From Allium sativum (Eukaryota > Streptophyta > Magnoliopsida > Asparagales > Amaryllidaceae): DNA of 64,000 nucleotides. Location of the stretch: the NCBI GenBank assembly GCA_030737875.1, contig CM060923.1, positions 37,502,501-37,566,500 of the forward strand. The letters run 5' to 3'. A program made the position numbers and the translations under genes. Of this stretch, positions 24,608-36,154 are shown piece after piece; position 1 is the stretch's first letter, and each line of letters opens with the position of its first letter. Under the pieces are notes generated by a model. The model was not told the DNA's origin. It worked only from the letters and a program-made list of their open reading frames with translations, and made no database searches.

Positions 24608-24929
24608 GATGGGGAGCAGTACATATGTGCAGTTACAAAATAATTTAATAATTGTACAAAAATAATTTTTGCGAGAATTTCCCACATTAGGATCCATTCC
24701 GTCAGTTTTTATCTGAATTTATGAATGGTTTGGATTTTAATTTGCTCGAAATTCAAACTAGCTCCATTTTCGTTCTGGTCAGTTCCATTGCATGACTCTC
24801 GTTGAGACGATTCCAACGGATCCGGGTTTGCAATTTTCTGATATCGTACGAAAAAGATATAAGCTTTTAAAGACTAATTACATAATTTATTTAATTAATT
24901 AGACAATTAAACACTTAACCCTCTGATAA

Positions 24930-25340
24930 TCCATCGTCTTCAACATCTGGAAACGGAGTAGCCTTCAAAACTAGGGTTTATCACCGCCGCTTCCTCATGG
25001 CGCCGGAGTGAGATCAGGTGGGCCCACGTCGAGCGCCCCCGTGAGAGCCACCTGCGCCGAGGGTTTGGGGCAACTCGGTGGTCACCTGGAAAGGGAAAAC
25101 AAGCTCGATGGTAGTTTTTTTGGCTGCGGTTTCTCACTCATTTCAACACAAAAATCGATGCTACCAGTATGGATTGGAAGATCATGATTTGTACTTTGAT
25201 TTTCGCTGAAGAACCCCATGCTAATTCGTCGTGGATCGGGAGATTATGAGGCTTGAAATCTCGCGTGTAATCGCTTGGAGGCACAGGTTGACCACGGGAA
25301 TGAGAGGGTAAGGGTTTTGACCAATGAGATTTTTCCATAT
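24930..25340 (-). other. GC-rich gene-like leader segment of the A1 LTR
   Basis: Lies immediately downstream (minus strand) of an (AT)-rich TATA promoter at about 25337-25357. Two short minus-strand ORFs (25138-25338 and 24940-25137) adjoin across a stop codon. The sequence includes 'aaaccctagttttg', reminiscent of plant 5' leaders. I do not recognise a protein. The segment does not match the equivalents in H, B or A2. Confidence 0.35.
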
Positions 25341-25840
25341 ATATATATATATATTATTTTAAATTCCAAAAATACATATTCATTGAACTCCAAATCGAAC
25401 CCAAAGACTATCGCCCCTAGCTAATTACCCCCATTACGAACATAATGAGATATGTTTCATAACCCAATTCTAACATTTCGATTAGTTTCCATTTAGATTA
25501 AAATATAAATCTATCTATGTTCAATTCAAACGTACATTTGAATTTACCAGGGCCACATACAGTCTCTAAAAATTCCCGAAAAATTATTTCTAGCTTCGTA
25601 TTGACGATACAGTTCTAACAAACCTAATTTCGTCAAATTTGAAGAATGTTTGAAAAATGGCCATTTTCTGGTCGATCCAATTTGACTAAAACCGTCAAAA
25701 CACGTTTAACTTCGCCACGCTCACATATTGATTTCAAAAATTATGAAAATTGGAATCTAGCAATAATTTGACATTCTGAATCCAACAAAAGTGGTTTCAT
25801 CGAAAATGGAGGTCATTTGCAAAATGGCTATTTTTAAGGG

Positions 25841-25841
<1 letters not shown>

Positions 25842-25882
<41 letters not shown>
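25842..25882. repeat. (AT)n microsatellite in the A1 LTR U3
   Basis: About 41 bases of uninterrupted AT, expanded relative to the equivalent site in H, which has ordinary sequence there (near 15880). Confidence 0.9.
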
Positions 25883-25887
<5 letters not shown>

Positions 25888-26284
25888 TATATATAAATTC
25901 CACTGCGACTTTTCAGAATTTTCAATTGGACATAACTTTTTATTCTCGCTATGAAATATGGACTTTTCACATCCGTTGGAAAGATATTTTCAAGCAGATT
26001 CTAATATTTTTGGTTTACTAAAATCTGATTTGTTTTGAACCCTGTACATTCATTTGAAATTTGTAATCGAATTTTCAAACTACCGCACCATTTCCTATTC
26101 CTTTTATAATTTAAAATAAATATTTATTTTCTAACGTCAATTCAAATAAATATATACGTTCTAATTCTATTCAAAATAAATTTCTCATCGTTATTATTTA
26201 AAATAATTCATTTTAAATATTCAAAACTCATTAAAATTGCCAAAATAAAATTTTAAATTGGTTCGGATTTTCCGGGTTGTTACA

Positions 26285-27375
26285 ATCTCCCTCACTTAAA
26301 ATCTTTTCGTCCTCGAAAAGGAACGGAGCTGAAAGTTGTTTTACTAATCAACTCAACTTTCATTTTGGCATTCGTTCTTCAATTTTTCAGTTTCTAAGAA
26401 TTTTCAAATTCTCCAAAAATTTGGCTAACACCCTAAATTTTCGAATTTTTTTGCCATAACATTCTTTGTACGGGAGCACCGGGAAAATCCCCAAACCGCC
26501 ACACATGCCCTCTCATCTCAAAAACAAAAAGCCAATCGGCTCATAAAATCACCAAAACCTAATAAAATGGTAAACATGTACCTATTTGTCGGGCGTACAA
26601 TTTTATTCCTCTTCTTTAGCCTCCTTGCCATGACCTGTTCAATATATATGCATGCACATGTATGCAGTTCAAATAAATTTTCAATCCTATTCAAAATTTG
26701 ATTCTGTTTAGCTAAATTTACCTTTCGTTCATATATTGGTTAAATTTGGTTCAATTCAACATTTCATTCTCATATTGGATTTATTATTCCAATATTTTTA
26801 TTTAGTTGAACTAATAATCACACAACACAACCAACAATCAATTTGTTGATTAAATTTTCAAATATATATAATTTTAGTATATATATTCAAAAATCATATT
26901 TCTAGTGTCAAACTCCAAACAATAAGTTAATAAGGTTTTGTTCTCACACTAGTCGATTGGAAATTATATAGATATTCACTTTCGAAACTCGAACATAGAC
27001 TCTAATGATGAGGCCTCATCATCAGAATTATCCCCGGGCGACTAGAGTGTGATTCTATATCTACCCAGTATACTTGAGACTTTAAATACACGCTTGCAAG
27101 GCATATATTAAAATTCTTATAACACTTGATAGTCCAAATTCAGTATAAAATAAAATTTCAAATACGTATAATTTGATATAAATTTTCAAAACTAAGTTTG
27201 TTTTAATTTTTATTTTAAAAATAACACTCTTCTCGCTCGTTCTAGGATACTAGTGATCTCATCTCTACCGAGTCATTCTCATTGGATATTACTAATCCAA
27301 TCTCCGATGAATACTTTCGTTCGGTTCTGATATGTCATGTTCTCTAGCTCTATAAACCAAAGCTCTGATACCAAT
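26285..27375 (-). mobile_element. Family A copy A1 internal region, non-coding
   Basis: 1,091 bp between LTRs. Polypurine tract at 26286-26302, hairpin CTTTTCG-TCCT-CGAAAAG at 26303-26320, and the primer-binding site complement at 27362-27373. No gag or pol motif is present. Similar in length and sequence to the E1 internal region. Confidence 0.85.
27362..27373 (-). promoter_or_regulatory. Primer-binding site of A1
   Basis: GCTCTGATACCA on the plus strand, TGGTATCAGAGC in sense, matching initiator tRNA-Met; two bases separate it from the LTR start at 27376. Confidence 0.9.
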
Positions 27376-28065
27376 TGTGACGACCCAAACTTCCACATGA
27401 AGGAAAGCCCGGATTTCTTCGAGAGCATGACAAATTAGAATACAAACAGAAGAACATTTCATTACTTATTACAACAATTCCATTAGAATACACGAATATA
27501 ACAGAATATGAATAAATATTATAGATCAGAAAAATATCATAGATTTAAATTATATTTAAATACATAGCAGTGGAAAAACAATACAAAGCATAACTGAAAA
27601 CAGATATACGGATACAAAGCTTTCCGAATATCGCTTCAGCTGTAAACCAGGATCCTGTATAAATGAAACTGCAAAACCAAACTACTAGCCACCCATGTGG
27701 AAAATAGGGGCACCTAGAGTTTGGTTAAAACAATAAACTCCATGTCAGTCATGTGACTGGTGTGAGAACTAAAACAGTTATTAATCTTTATTTTAAAGTT
27801 AGGTAAATTATGGGACCACGCCATATAGAACGGAACGAGTTTCCTCCCAAGAACACCAGTGCATAAAACAAACAGCGCAATGCTAAATAAAGAACAATGA
27901 AGCTATTATAAGACCCAGGTCCCATCACATAATGCAACGCAAGCCGGAGGATAGGGTTTTCCCTTATAATAGCCTAATATGCTTGATACGTGAAATTTCT
28001 TCTTTTATTATTACAATAAGTGAGGAAAACAACTTCAAATATAAATGTATCAATCATAGACGGCA
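27376..28065 (-). mobile_element. Family A copy A1, 5' LTR part 1
   Basis: Starts TGTGACGACCC and matches the 3' LTR from 20343. It is cut at 'agacggca', where T1 inserted; the sequence resumes at 39165 with a duplicated CGGCA. Confidence 0.9.
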
Positions 28066-28541
28066 TGTAACACCCTGTATTTTCTGTAAACATTAGAGAA
28101 ACGTATTAAAGATTAATTAATTACAAATTTGAGAATTAAAGAAACGGGTTATGCCATTTTGTTCGTCTCGAAATTCTGCTTAAGATAGAGTGAGAGTTGC
28201 GTAAATCGGACTCCGTATGAAGGAGTTATGACCTTTAGAAGATTCAAGAATTTAAATAAACAGCTCAGATTAAAGTTCAGAAAATTCAAATTTCGAAATC
28301 AGAAGCAGAAGTGGGCTGGGCAGGAATTTTCCCACCCGAGGCCAGGTCGACCTCCCCCCAAACAGGTCGACCTGGGGGTCGACCACCCCATCGGGCCAGA
28401 TCTGAAACCTGACGTGTTTCTTTGTGTGATGATTTGCTGTGTCATTAGGGCTTGTGTGGCAAGTTATGATTGGTTCTCTTAGGTTTGAATGGCTTTGATT
28501 TGCCCTAGGTTGATCTGGCGGCTCCTATTAAATCAAACTTC

Positions 28542-28549
28542 TATATAAG
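28542..28549 (+). promoter_or_regulatory. T1 LTR TATA box with downstream telo-box
   Basis: TATATAAG followed about 15 bp later by AAACCCTAA. In the 3' LTR the equivalent TATA is changed to TATCTAAG (near 36641) while the AAACCCTAA is kept. T2 has TATAAATA at the same place (59531-59538, minus). Confidence 0.6.
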
Positions 28550-28974
28550 AAACCTAAATCTAAACCCTAAGCCACACAAAAATATTCCTAAGACTGTCAT
28601 GCTGTCAATACTCAACCTAGAGTAGCCGCCATTTTCCTTCAACTAGAAAAGAAGTTAGAAATTACAAATCAAATCTAATTCAACTAAGAGAATTCAACGT
28701 CTATAACAAAGGAGAGCTATTCAATTTCAGAATACAAATCCCAGAACACAAGACTAGTCTCCTTTTTCTGAGTCAAGTTATCATTTAGACCTAAATGATA
28801 TTAGAATCGTGACTAAAATAAATGGATGTAGAACAACGCCTAATGTAAATTTATGCCTATCCTTTTTGTTAAAACTGAATTGATTAAGACTATGACTCTT
28901 ATCATGCTAAGTTTGTGATCATGTTGTATGTAATTTGATGATAAATGTTAAATGCTTGGCAATGAACCTATATG

Positions 28975-29172
28975 TTGTATAATTTGGCAATGATTTATAT
29001 GTTGTGTAATTTAGCGATGACATATCATATGGTATAATTTGGCGATGACAAATCATCTTGTATAATTTGGCGATGGCATATCATGTTGTATAATTTGGCG
29101 ACGATATACCATGTTGTAAAATTTGGCGATGACATTTCATGTTGTATAATTTGGTGATGACATTTATATGTT
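28975..29172 (+). repeat. 28-bp minisatellite in the T1 5' LTR
   Basis: About seven imperfect 28-bp units with core 'gtataatttggcgatgac'. The 3' LTR carries the same array at 37075-37275. The units are degenerate rather than identical. Confidence 0.85.
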
Positions 29173-29689
29173 GTATGTCAATTTGGGAATTTTGCTATGT
29201 TTATGCAAGTTCAGTCATGTTCACATATATGACTAGAACTACATGCTAATTTGCAAGTTCACAACTACATGCCTAATTTTAAGTTTATGTAGTTCTATGC
29301 CAAACCCCTATCTCATGATTCATGTTGATAGATCTAAATTTGCAAGTTCAAAATTAAATGTATATTGTTCTATGCCGAATTCATATGTCACATTGTAGTT
29401 AGATTCATATTTTTATGATGTTGGAATATTACATGTTCTTTTTCCCCCTTTTGTGTATGAGTTAGGCTATGTAGCGAGCCTAATATTTTATGTGATTTAT
29501 GCAAACGTATAACGGGGGTAACGTTGGGGGAAAACATGAAATTACTTATAATTGGCATATTTGGATCATAAACAAATAAATGTTTTATGGCATAAATTTT
29601 TATACCTAAAATTATAAACTTGATTTAAAGGGAAAGTGGGGCTTGACTGGAATGACAATGATTTACATATAAATATAAAGAGGTAAATA

Positions 29690-29935
29690 TGTAAAATTAG
29701 AAAAGACGAATATGCCTAACCCGAGGTTAGATTGAGTAACGATGTATGACTGCCCGGAACCACCCGGAACATCCAGCAACCATAACAATATACATCTAAT
29801 GTGAGAGGTTAGTGCATTGAGCCCAAAATAACCTGAGGTTAGACTGAGTTGCGTTGTAAAACTGCCCGGACCGGACCGGCACATCCAGTGACCGCAACAA
29901 TACCTGTCTAATGTGAGTGGTTGGTGTTTTAATGA
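29690..29935 (+). repeat. Dimeric LTR module of T1
   Basis: Two tandem copies of a ~120-bp unit, each with 'cgaggttaga' (or 'tgaggttaga'), 'actgcccgga', 'acatccag' and 'ctaatgtgag'. The 3' LTR copy is at 37815-38025. T2 has it at 58141-58360, and the A2 LTR carries a related dimer at 53008-53225 (the last two read inverted, matching those elements' minus orientation). Confidence 0.8.
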
Positions 29936-31060
29936 ATGAATTAAAGCTAAGTCAGGAATGGTAGGGTAAAGTTAATTAAGGCAAAACTTAACCAATACAA
30001 CATGTTAACTAAACTGATGGGTGGGGTTAGTTTAACTTGGACACTTAAGCAATTTAACATGTTGATTAGGAAACCCTAGTAACGGGGACCCATTTCAGCA
30101 GTAACCCACATAGATGTATCATGGTACCCTGAACTGGGCAGGGTAGGGCACGATTACTGGGCTGATTATAAGCGGTCAAAACAACGGCGGTTGGTGCATT
30201 AGTGTAGGTTTCGATGGAGTACTGGCGTGCACGTACTCCGGAGTGGAGAAAGTAGGCACTGGGCATCAGTAGTTATACACTGTGCATCTTGAATGGTGTC
30301 GGGTTGCCACCATAGGATTTGATACACCCCATGGTGGGACCAGCACAGGTATCTACAATCGAGCAGGGCTATATGACACAAGTAGTAAATGCGTGCGAGT
30401 AGGAGCCGAACGATATAAAGGGATCATTGGGTTTGAACTAATGATGATGGTTGAAATATCTAGTAGGTGCAAAGAATATGGATATGAGTGCGATAGTATG
30501 ATTAGTTTATCTTGCCTTATCCTATGTTACCTTATTTCTTTGTTATTGTCCTGCGCCCAATTTATTCATGTCATGGTTCTCTTACCAGTTTACATGCTGA
30601 ATAATCACTGGACATACCAGACTTATGTCTGACCCATTTTTCTTTCGTTCTCTTTTCTTCTGTTCCCCCCTCAGGTAGCCAGGGAGGGAATAGCTCAAGT
30701 TAATTTGGACCGTTCATCTTTCCAAGCTTGAAGACTCTGTGATGTATAGCTTGGAACCTCTTATCTTTGGCAATGGCTTGGGACACACTACTACTTGGGG
30801 ATTTATGCAGTTTTATTGTGTTTTATGCTTCTTTATGTTATAATCAAGACATACATTTTGATGTAACAATTTGGAAGTTGTTTTGAGATAGTTTGCTGTA
30901 ATGTTTTTGTTATGAACCACATATGAAATAAAGTTAGTTTTTTTTCCACTGCTTATTCATGTCTGTCTTGTAAATTATCTGTGTCTTTAACATATAATGT
31001 TCCATCAAAGTTAAGGCATTCCCTTTGTGAGTGACCTTAACGGAGGTGGGGTGTTTCACT

Positions 31061-31072
31061 TGGTATCAGAGC
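31061..31072 (+). promoter_or_regulatory. T1 primer-binding site (initiator tRNA-Met)
   Basis: TGGTATCAGAGC, two bases after the LTR end. Confidence 0.92.
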
Positions 31073-31242
31073 AAATGTTTGCCAGGCTAGGTAAAAATTG
31101 TGAAAACTATTTTTCAAAAAGAAGTTTAAAGAAGCAATTTTCAAGAAAAAGTGTTGTTTTATTTTAAAAAGGCATAATCCCCCAAATCCATATGCACTAT
31201 CTTTCTTTCCTTTGTTTTGAATCTTTCCTTTTTCGTTTTAAC

Positions 31243-32280
31243 ATGTCTGGGGATCTTAACTTTCCAGAGTGCGTGCCGGTACCTGGCGGGTTCAAAAGGT
31301 ACCTAGAGGCTAGGGCTAATGTCGTAGGCCCAGCAGACGTTCCTCCTCCCCCAGCTGCAGTGGTTCCTCCTCCTCCTCCGCGTGTAAATGCTTTCTCAAA
31401 AATATGTAGGGACTTTCGAGCCATGGGTGGAAAGAACTTCAATGGAAATGAATCCTTCTGGAAGCAAGAAACTGGATCAAAGAAACTGAGGATTTGTTTG
31501 TTATCTTCTAAGTGGACAATAGGCAGAAGATACAGTTGGCCGTATGGTTGCTTAAAGACAAAGCTTCCTATTGGTGGGAAGTTATTAACGCTGAAAGACC
31601 AGTTGAAACTTGGATGGATTTTAGAATGAGGTTTGAAATGAAATTCCTCTCACAAGATGAATGAAGCCTACAGATGGAGAAGTTCTTAGCTCTCAAACAG
31701 GGGAGTATGTCAGTCAAGGAATACGTTAACCAATTCACCTTGCTGGCTAGGTTCGGATTGGAGTTAGTGAACACTCCACATAAGAAGGCTCTCCGTTTTG
31801 TTAAAGGATTGAATGAGCCACTGCACAGCATAGCTATGTCCCATATACCTATGGGTGTGACTTATGAGATACTGGTGGACATGGCACTGTTACAAGAAGA
31901 AGATAAGGTTGGCAAGAAAGAGACAAAGGTCGAAGTACCTCAAGATAAGAAAGTGGAAGGATCACAGAGCAAGAAGACAGATTCCAGGAAGGGCGAGAAG
32001 AACAACAAACCCCGTGACAAGAGGAAGTGTAATTTTTGTGGCATTCCTGGACATCAAGTTAAGGACTGCAGAAAGAAGAAGAGGAAGACGGGTGGTTGTT
32101 TCCATTGTGGCGAGACGGGACACATGGCTAAGGACTGCCCAAGAAAGCAAGGGCAAGGGAAGAGAGCTGGATCTACTTCTGGAGGGCAGGTTCACGCTCT
32201 CATGGAACCTCCTCAAGAACGAGGTAAAAATATTTCCGTTGAGAGTTTAGTTTATCTTTTTGATCATCATGTTCGTACAC
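31243..32280 (+). pseudogene. gag: T1 gag (frameshifted)
   Basis: Structural protein of the virus-like particle. The likely start is the ATG at 31243 (MSGDLNFPECVPVPGG); an upstream ATG at 31192 is in frame but lies in the leader. The frame is lost near 31455, where the continuing gag sequence shifts, and it is resumed from about 31674 (MEKFLALKQGSMSVKEYVNQ). Two CCHC zinc knuckles follow: CNFCGIPGHQVKDC near 32029-32070 and CFHCGETGHMAKDC near 32098-32139, separated by a basic stretch. Two knuckles are more than the single one common in plant chromoviruses. Gag and protease share one frame here. Confidence 0.85.
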
Positions 32281-32861
32281 TGTTTGATTCTGGCACATCG
32301 CACTCTTTTATATCTACTGCTTTAGTTGAATCTCTGCAACTAGACACCAGTTTAGTAGAGGATCCCTTGGTTGTTTCAAATCCAATTGGGGGCTCAACCT
32401 ATTTGTCAATGATTTGTTTGGATTTGGAAATTTTTATACTAAGTGTTGGGTTTAGATGTAATGCCTATGTTTTGGGCTTCACGGGCTATGGGTTGATTCT
32501 AGGCATGGATTGGCTATCCAGTAATGGTGCCATCCTCGATTATGAAAAGAGAGTGGTTAGACTCATGACTCTCCTTGGTAACACTCTCGAAATTTCTTGT
32601 AATCCCATGAACCCTGTTATGCTTAGCTATCTAGAATCTCCTGATGCGTCTGTTGAGAATTTGCAGTCTGTTAGAGTAGTCCATGAATACTCAGATGTCT
32701 TTGAAGAGGTGAAGGGGTTACCTCCGAAGCCGGAGATAGACTTCCGCATATACCTTATTGATAATGCAAAACTCTTTGCTTTACCCGTCAGACACATGGC
32801 TCCAAGGGAGAGGAAAGAACTCAGCAAGCAAGTTAAAGAGTTGCTTGAGAAGGGTTTATAA
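32281..32861 (+). pseudogene. T1 protease and start of RT
   Basis: Aspartic protease that cleaves the polyprotein; active-site motif LFDSGTSHSFIS from 32281, and a later YGLILGMDWLSSNGA segment typical of Ty3/gypsy proteases. The frame runs from gag through protease into the linker before RT and ends at TAA 32859-32861, just after a one-base loss near 32853. Confidence 0.85.
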
Positions 32862-33910
32862 GGCGGAGTATTTCTGAATGGGGTGGTCCAGTAATATTTG
32901 CAACCAAGCAGATGGTTCACTTCGCCTATGCGTTGACTATCGGGAGCTAAACAAGTCGACCAAGAAGAATAGGCACCCACTTCCAAGAATAGATGACTTG
33001 TTCGATCAGCTTGTAGGTGCATCGGTTTTCTCCCAACTAGATCTAGCTATCGGGTTTCATCAGCTAGGAGTGGCTGAAGACAGTATTGATTAGACCGCAT
33101 TCAGAACCCCAGATGGTTTCTTCGAGTGGCTTTTCATGCATTTCGGCTTGACAAACGCACCCGCTTATTCCGTTGACTTAATGAGCAGGGTGTTCAGGTA
33201 GTTCCTTAATAAGTTTATGGTGGTCTTCGTAGATGACATTTTGATTTCCTCAAAGAGTAAGGAGGAGCATGCTCAGCATTTAAAAGAAGTTATGGATGCT
33301 CTTCGAGCACATCAGTTGAAAGCCAAATTCTCCAAATGCCACTTCTGGAGAGAGGAAGTAAGGTTTCTCAGACATGTGGTGTCCAAGGAAGGATTAGTTA
33401 TGGACCCCACAAAAGTAGTTGCGGTACAAGATTGGAAGGTTCCACGGAATGCTATCGAAGTCCGAAGCTTCCTTGGGCTAGCGGGCTTTTACCGAAAGTT
33501 CATCAAAGACTTTGCGAAAATCTCAGCTCCATTTACAAGGTTGACGAAGAAGAATCTAACTTTCAATTGGGATTTGGATTGCGATGTTTCTTTCCAACGA
33601 TTGAAGAGGGCTCTAACAACAACCCCATTTCTGACATTACCAGATGGGAGCAAGATGTTTACCGTATACACGGATGCATGTGGTACGGGACTAGGTGCTG
33701 TCTTGATGCAAGAAGGGAAGGTAGTAGCTTATGGAGGTAGACAGTTGAAAGTACATGAGAAAAACTACCCAACCCACGATCCAGAGTTGGCTGCCATCGT
33801 CTTTGCGCTTTAGACTTGGCGCCATTATCTCCTAGGTGAGAAGTTTGAATTGTATACTGACCATAAATCGTTGTAGTAGCTTTTCTCGTAGAAAGACCTT
33901 AACTTAAGGC
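32862..33910 (+). pseudogene. pol: T1 reverse transcriptase and RNase H (six amber stops)
   Basis: RT domain motifs in order: [40 protein letters not shown], the altered MHFG (MPFG in T2) and the catalytic VVFVDDILIS near 33222-33250. It is followed by the RT thumb/connection and RNase H (VYTDACGTGLGAVLMQEGK, then YTDHKSL). In-frame TAG codons at 33091, 33199, 33811, 33874, 33877 and 33889 break it; each is a sense codon in T2. A frameshift near 33910 moves the reading frame. Confidence 0.88.
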
Positions 33911-35566
33911 AACAAAAGGTGGATGGATTTCTTGGCATCCTACGATTTCAAGATTTCCTATACCCCTGGCAAGGGCAATGTAGTAGCATACGCCTTGAGT
34001 AAAAAGAAGCTGACCTTAAGCCCTCTCTTTGCAGAAAGGCAGAGCTTGGAGTACGTAGCCAACTTTGGCTTTATACCCTCCATCGATCATGTGACTGGTC
34101 TGTTAGCATCGCTAGAACTGCGGCCTACTCTTTTGGACTCAATAGGAACCGCGCAACGTGAAGACCTTCAACTAGTTGATGTGATGGATAAGCTAATTAG
34201 GAGTGAGACTTCTAGTCACCTCAATAGATACTCCATTGATGATAAGGGTTGGTTGAGGCGGGATAGAAGGCTATGCGTCCCACAAGCAAGGGATTTGGTG
34301 AAGAAGGTTCTCGAAGAGGCACACCATTCCAAGTTGACCATACATCCAGTTGGAGACAAGATGTATAAAGACGTAAAAAGGGTTCTCTTTTGGAATGGCA
34401 TGAAGAGGGATGTAGCTGAATTCGTCTATAAGTGCTTAATATGCCAGCAAGTCAAGGTGGAGCAAAAGAAGCCTGGTGGTTTGGTTCATCCTCTAGAGGC
34501 CCCACAGTGGAAATGGGATAGCATTTCAATGGACTTTATTGATTGGCTGCCTAGGTCAAGAAGGGGCAATAACAGTATTTGGATAATAGTGGACAGGCTC
34601 ACAAAAAGCGCTCACTTTATACCCGTTAAAAGTAGAAGAACTGCCTCATATTTAGCAGCCATTTATCTTAAAGAGATAGTTCGACTACATGGGATACCCT
34701 CCAGCATTGTGAGTGACCGGGATCCTATCTTTACGAGCGAGTTTTGGAGGAGCTTACACGAGGCTGTAGGCACACAGTTATGCTTAAGCATAGCCTATCA
34801 CCCATAAACCGATGGTCAGACGGAAAGGGTGAACAGAGTATTAGAGGACCTCTTGAGATTATGCATTCTTGACTTTGGAGGAACATGGGAGGATCATCTT
34901 CATTTGGTGGAGTTTGCCTACAACAATAGCTACCAAGCCACCATAGGCATGGCACCTTTCGAAGCTTTATATGGAAGACCATGCCGATCACCAACTTGTT
35001 GGTGGGAGTCTATAGACAAGCTCATACATGGACTAGATATGAATAGAGAAATTTCAGAGAAAGTGGACTTGATACGAAGAAGAATGAAGACTGCCCAAGA
35101 TAGACAGAAGTCCAACGTAGATAAAAGTAGGACCGCCCTTGAGTTTGAGGTTGGAGATAGGGTTTTCCTTAAAGTATCTCCTTTGAGGAACGTCATTCGC
35201 TTTGGAGCCGCAGGAAAGTTGGCACCAAGATTTGTAGGGTCGTTTCCTATCATTGAAAAGATTGGAAAGATAGCTTACAGAGCAGAGATGCCCGAAAGAT
35301 TGGCTGGAGTTCATAATGTCTTTCATGTTTCTTACCTACGAAAGTGCTTACATGAGTCCGTGGAAGTGGTGGAACCGAGCATATTAGAGGAAGTAGAACG
35401 AGAGGCGAATGTGAGAAGAGTTCCAACTCGTATCTTGGGTATAGAAGTCAAAAATCTATGCAACCAAAGAGTCAAACTTGTTAAAGTTCAGTGGAGTGAC
35501 GCTAAGGAAGATGGGACCTGGGAGACTGAGGCCAAGATACGCGCAGCCTACCCTTTTCTTTTTTAG
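33911..35566 (+). pseudogene. T1 RNase H end, integrase and chromodomain
   Basis: The frame opens at 33923 with the last RNase H motif (SYTPGKGNVVAYALS). Integrase follows: HHCC zinc-binding (HHSK..H..CLICQQVK, about 34320-34460), then the DDE core with Asp in MDFIDWLP, Asp in VSDRDPIF and Glu in DGQTERVNR. A TAA at 34805-34807 falls between the second Asp and the Glu. After the core come a GPY/F-type region ([17 protein letters not shown]) and a C-terminal chromodomain ([19 protein letters not shown]), which in chromoviruses directs integration to heterochromatin. Ends TAG at 35564-35566. Confidence 0.9.
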
Positions 35567-36119
35567 GGTACATCCTTGATCTCTTTTTCCTTAAGTTTAT
35601 TCATGCTCGTATCTATCTTTTTAAGTATTTCCTTAGTGCTATTCTCGATCCTTAGGTAGAAACCAATGGATGTAAACATGTATTTGAAACATGTTATGAT
35701 TGATGGTTGCAAGTGGTTGCAAGTGATTGCTAGTGGTTGCTCGTGGATGCATATACACACACATTAGGTGTTAGATCGGCTCAGTCACTTTCATATTGCA
35801 TATATGTACTTGTATATGAATGAAACTTGATGTGTTGTCATGTGGATGTTGTATTTGTATGAATGATTGTGCACTCATGTAGAAAGTATGATTAGGGACG
35901 ATTGCATACAAAATGGACTCATGGCATCGACATGACTTGCATTAAGGAGGTCAACTGAATCAGTAGACTGCCTGATTTTGCATTAGATAAGGACATGTAC
36001 CACACTATGCATATGATTAAGAAGCATTAGAAGTCTTTTTAAGGACAATGAACGCCTGTGTTTGATGGATGAGTAGATAGACGATTGGATGATAGGATAT
36101 ACGTTCTTCTTGACTCGAA
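35567..36119 (+). other. T1 3' untranslated region
   Basis: About 550 bp without coding sequence. It contains a short repeat of 'gtggttgcaa'-type units (35705-35750), also present in T2 (60505-60550, inverted). It ends at the hairpin and polypurine tract. Confidence 0.7.
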
Positions 36120-36154
36120 GATTTCGGGGATGAAATCCTTTAAGGAGGGGGGAA
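36120..36154 (+). promoter_or_regulatory. T1 PPT hairpin and polypurine tract
   Basis: GATTTCG (36120-36126), loop GGGA, TGAAATC (36131-36137) form a 7-bp stem with one G-T pair; then TTTAAGGAGGGGGGAA runs to the LTR start. This primes plus-strand DNA synthesis. The stem sequence differs from family A (CTTTTCG/CGAAAAG) but pairing is kept. Confidence 0.8.

Larger units (their letters stand above)
20343..26284 (-). mobile_element. Family A copy A1, 3' LTR (~5.9 kb, both ends present)
   Basis: A 5,942-bp LTR with both termini visible: it starts TGTGGCGACCC and ends CCGGGTTGTTACA, followed by the polypurine tract. Its first ~700 bp match the 5' LTR that starts at 27376. Blocks include the double hairpin (21823-21864), RY motifs (21177-21255), the ~120-bp block (22455-22590), the perfect GTCCAC hairpin (24591-24607), a GC-rich leader (24930-25340), a TATA-rich promoter and U3. 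This is the reference LTR for the family here. Confidence 0.85.
28066..31058 (+). mobile_element. T1 5' LTR
   Basis: 2,993 bp, TGTAACACCC at the start and GTGTTTCA at the end. It holds a GTCGAC-rich patch (about 28343-28390), a TATA box (28542-28549), a telo-box-like AAACCCTAA (near 28563), a 28-bp minisatellite (28975-29172), a dimeric module (29690-29935) and a 3' region ending at the primer-binding site. It differs from the 3' LTR by scattered substitutions (roughly one in ten bases in the first 160, fewer elsewhere). Confidence 0.92.

Noticed and set aside
28228..28482. 84-codon ORF in the T1 LTR
   Set aside because: Not conserved as an ORF in the 3' LTR and contains the GTCGAC patch; chance frame.
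28975..29172. Regularly spaced 28-bp repeats resembling a CRISPR array
   Set aside because: Units are directly adjacent with no unique spacers, are degenerate, and lie in a plant LTR; it is a minisatellite.
31197..31442. Gly-rich antisense ORF opposite gag
   Set aside because: It is the shadow of a Pro-rich gag segment.
31243..35566. Endogenous pararetrovirus or another viral origin for T1
   Set aside because: LTRs, target duplication, integrase and chromodomain define a Ty3/gypsy chromovirus; no movement or coat protein was seen.
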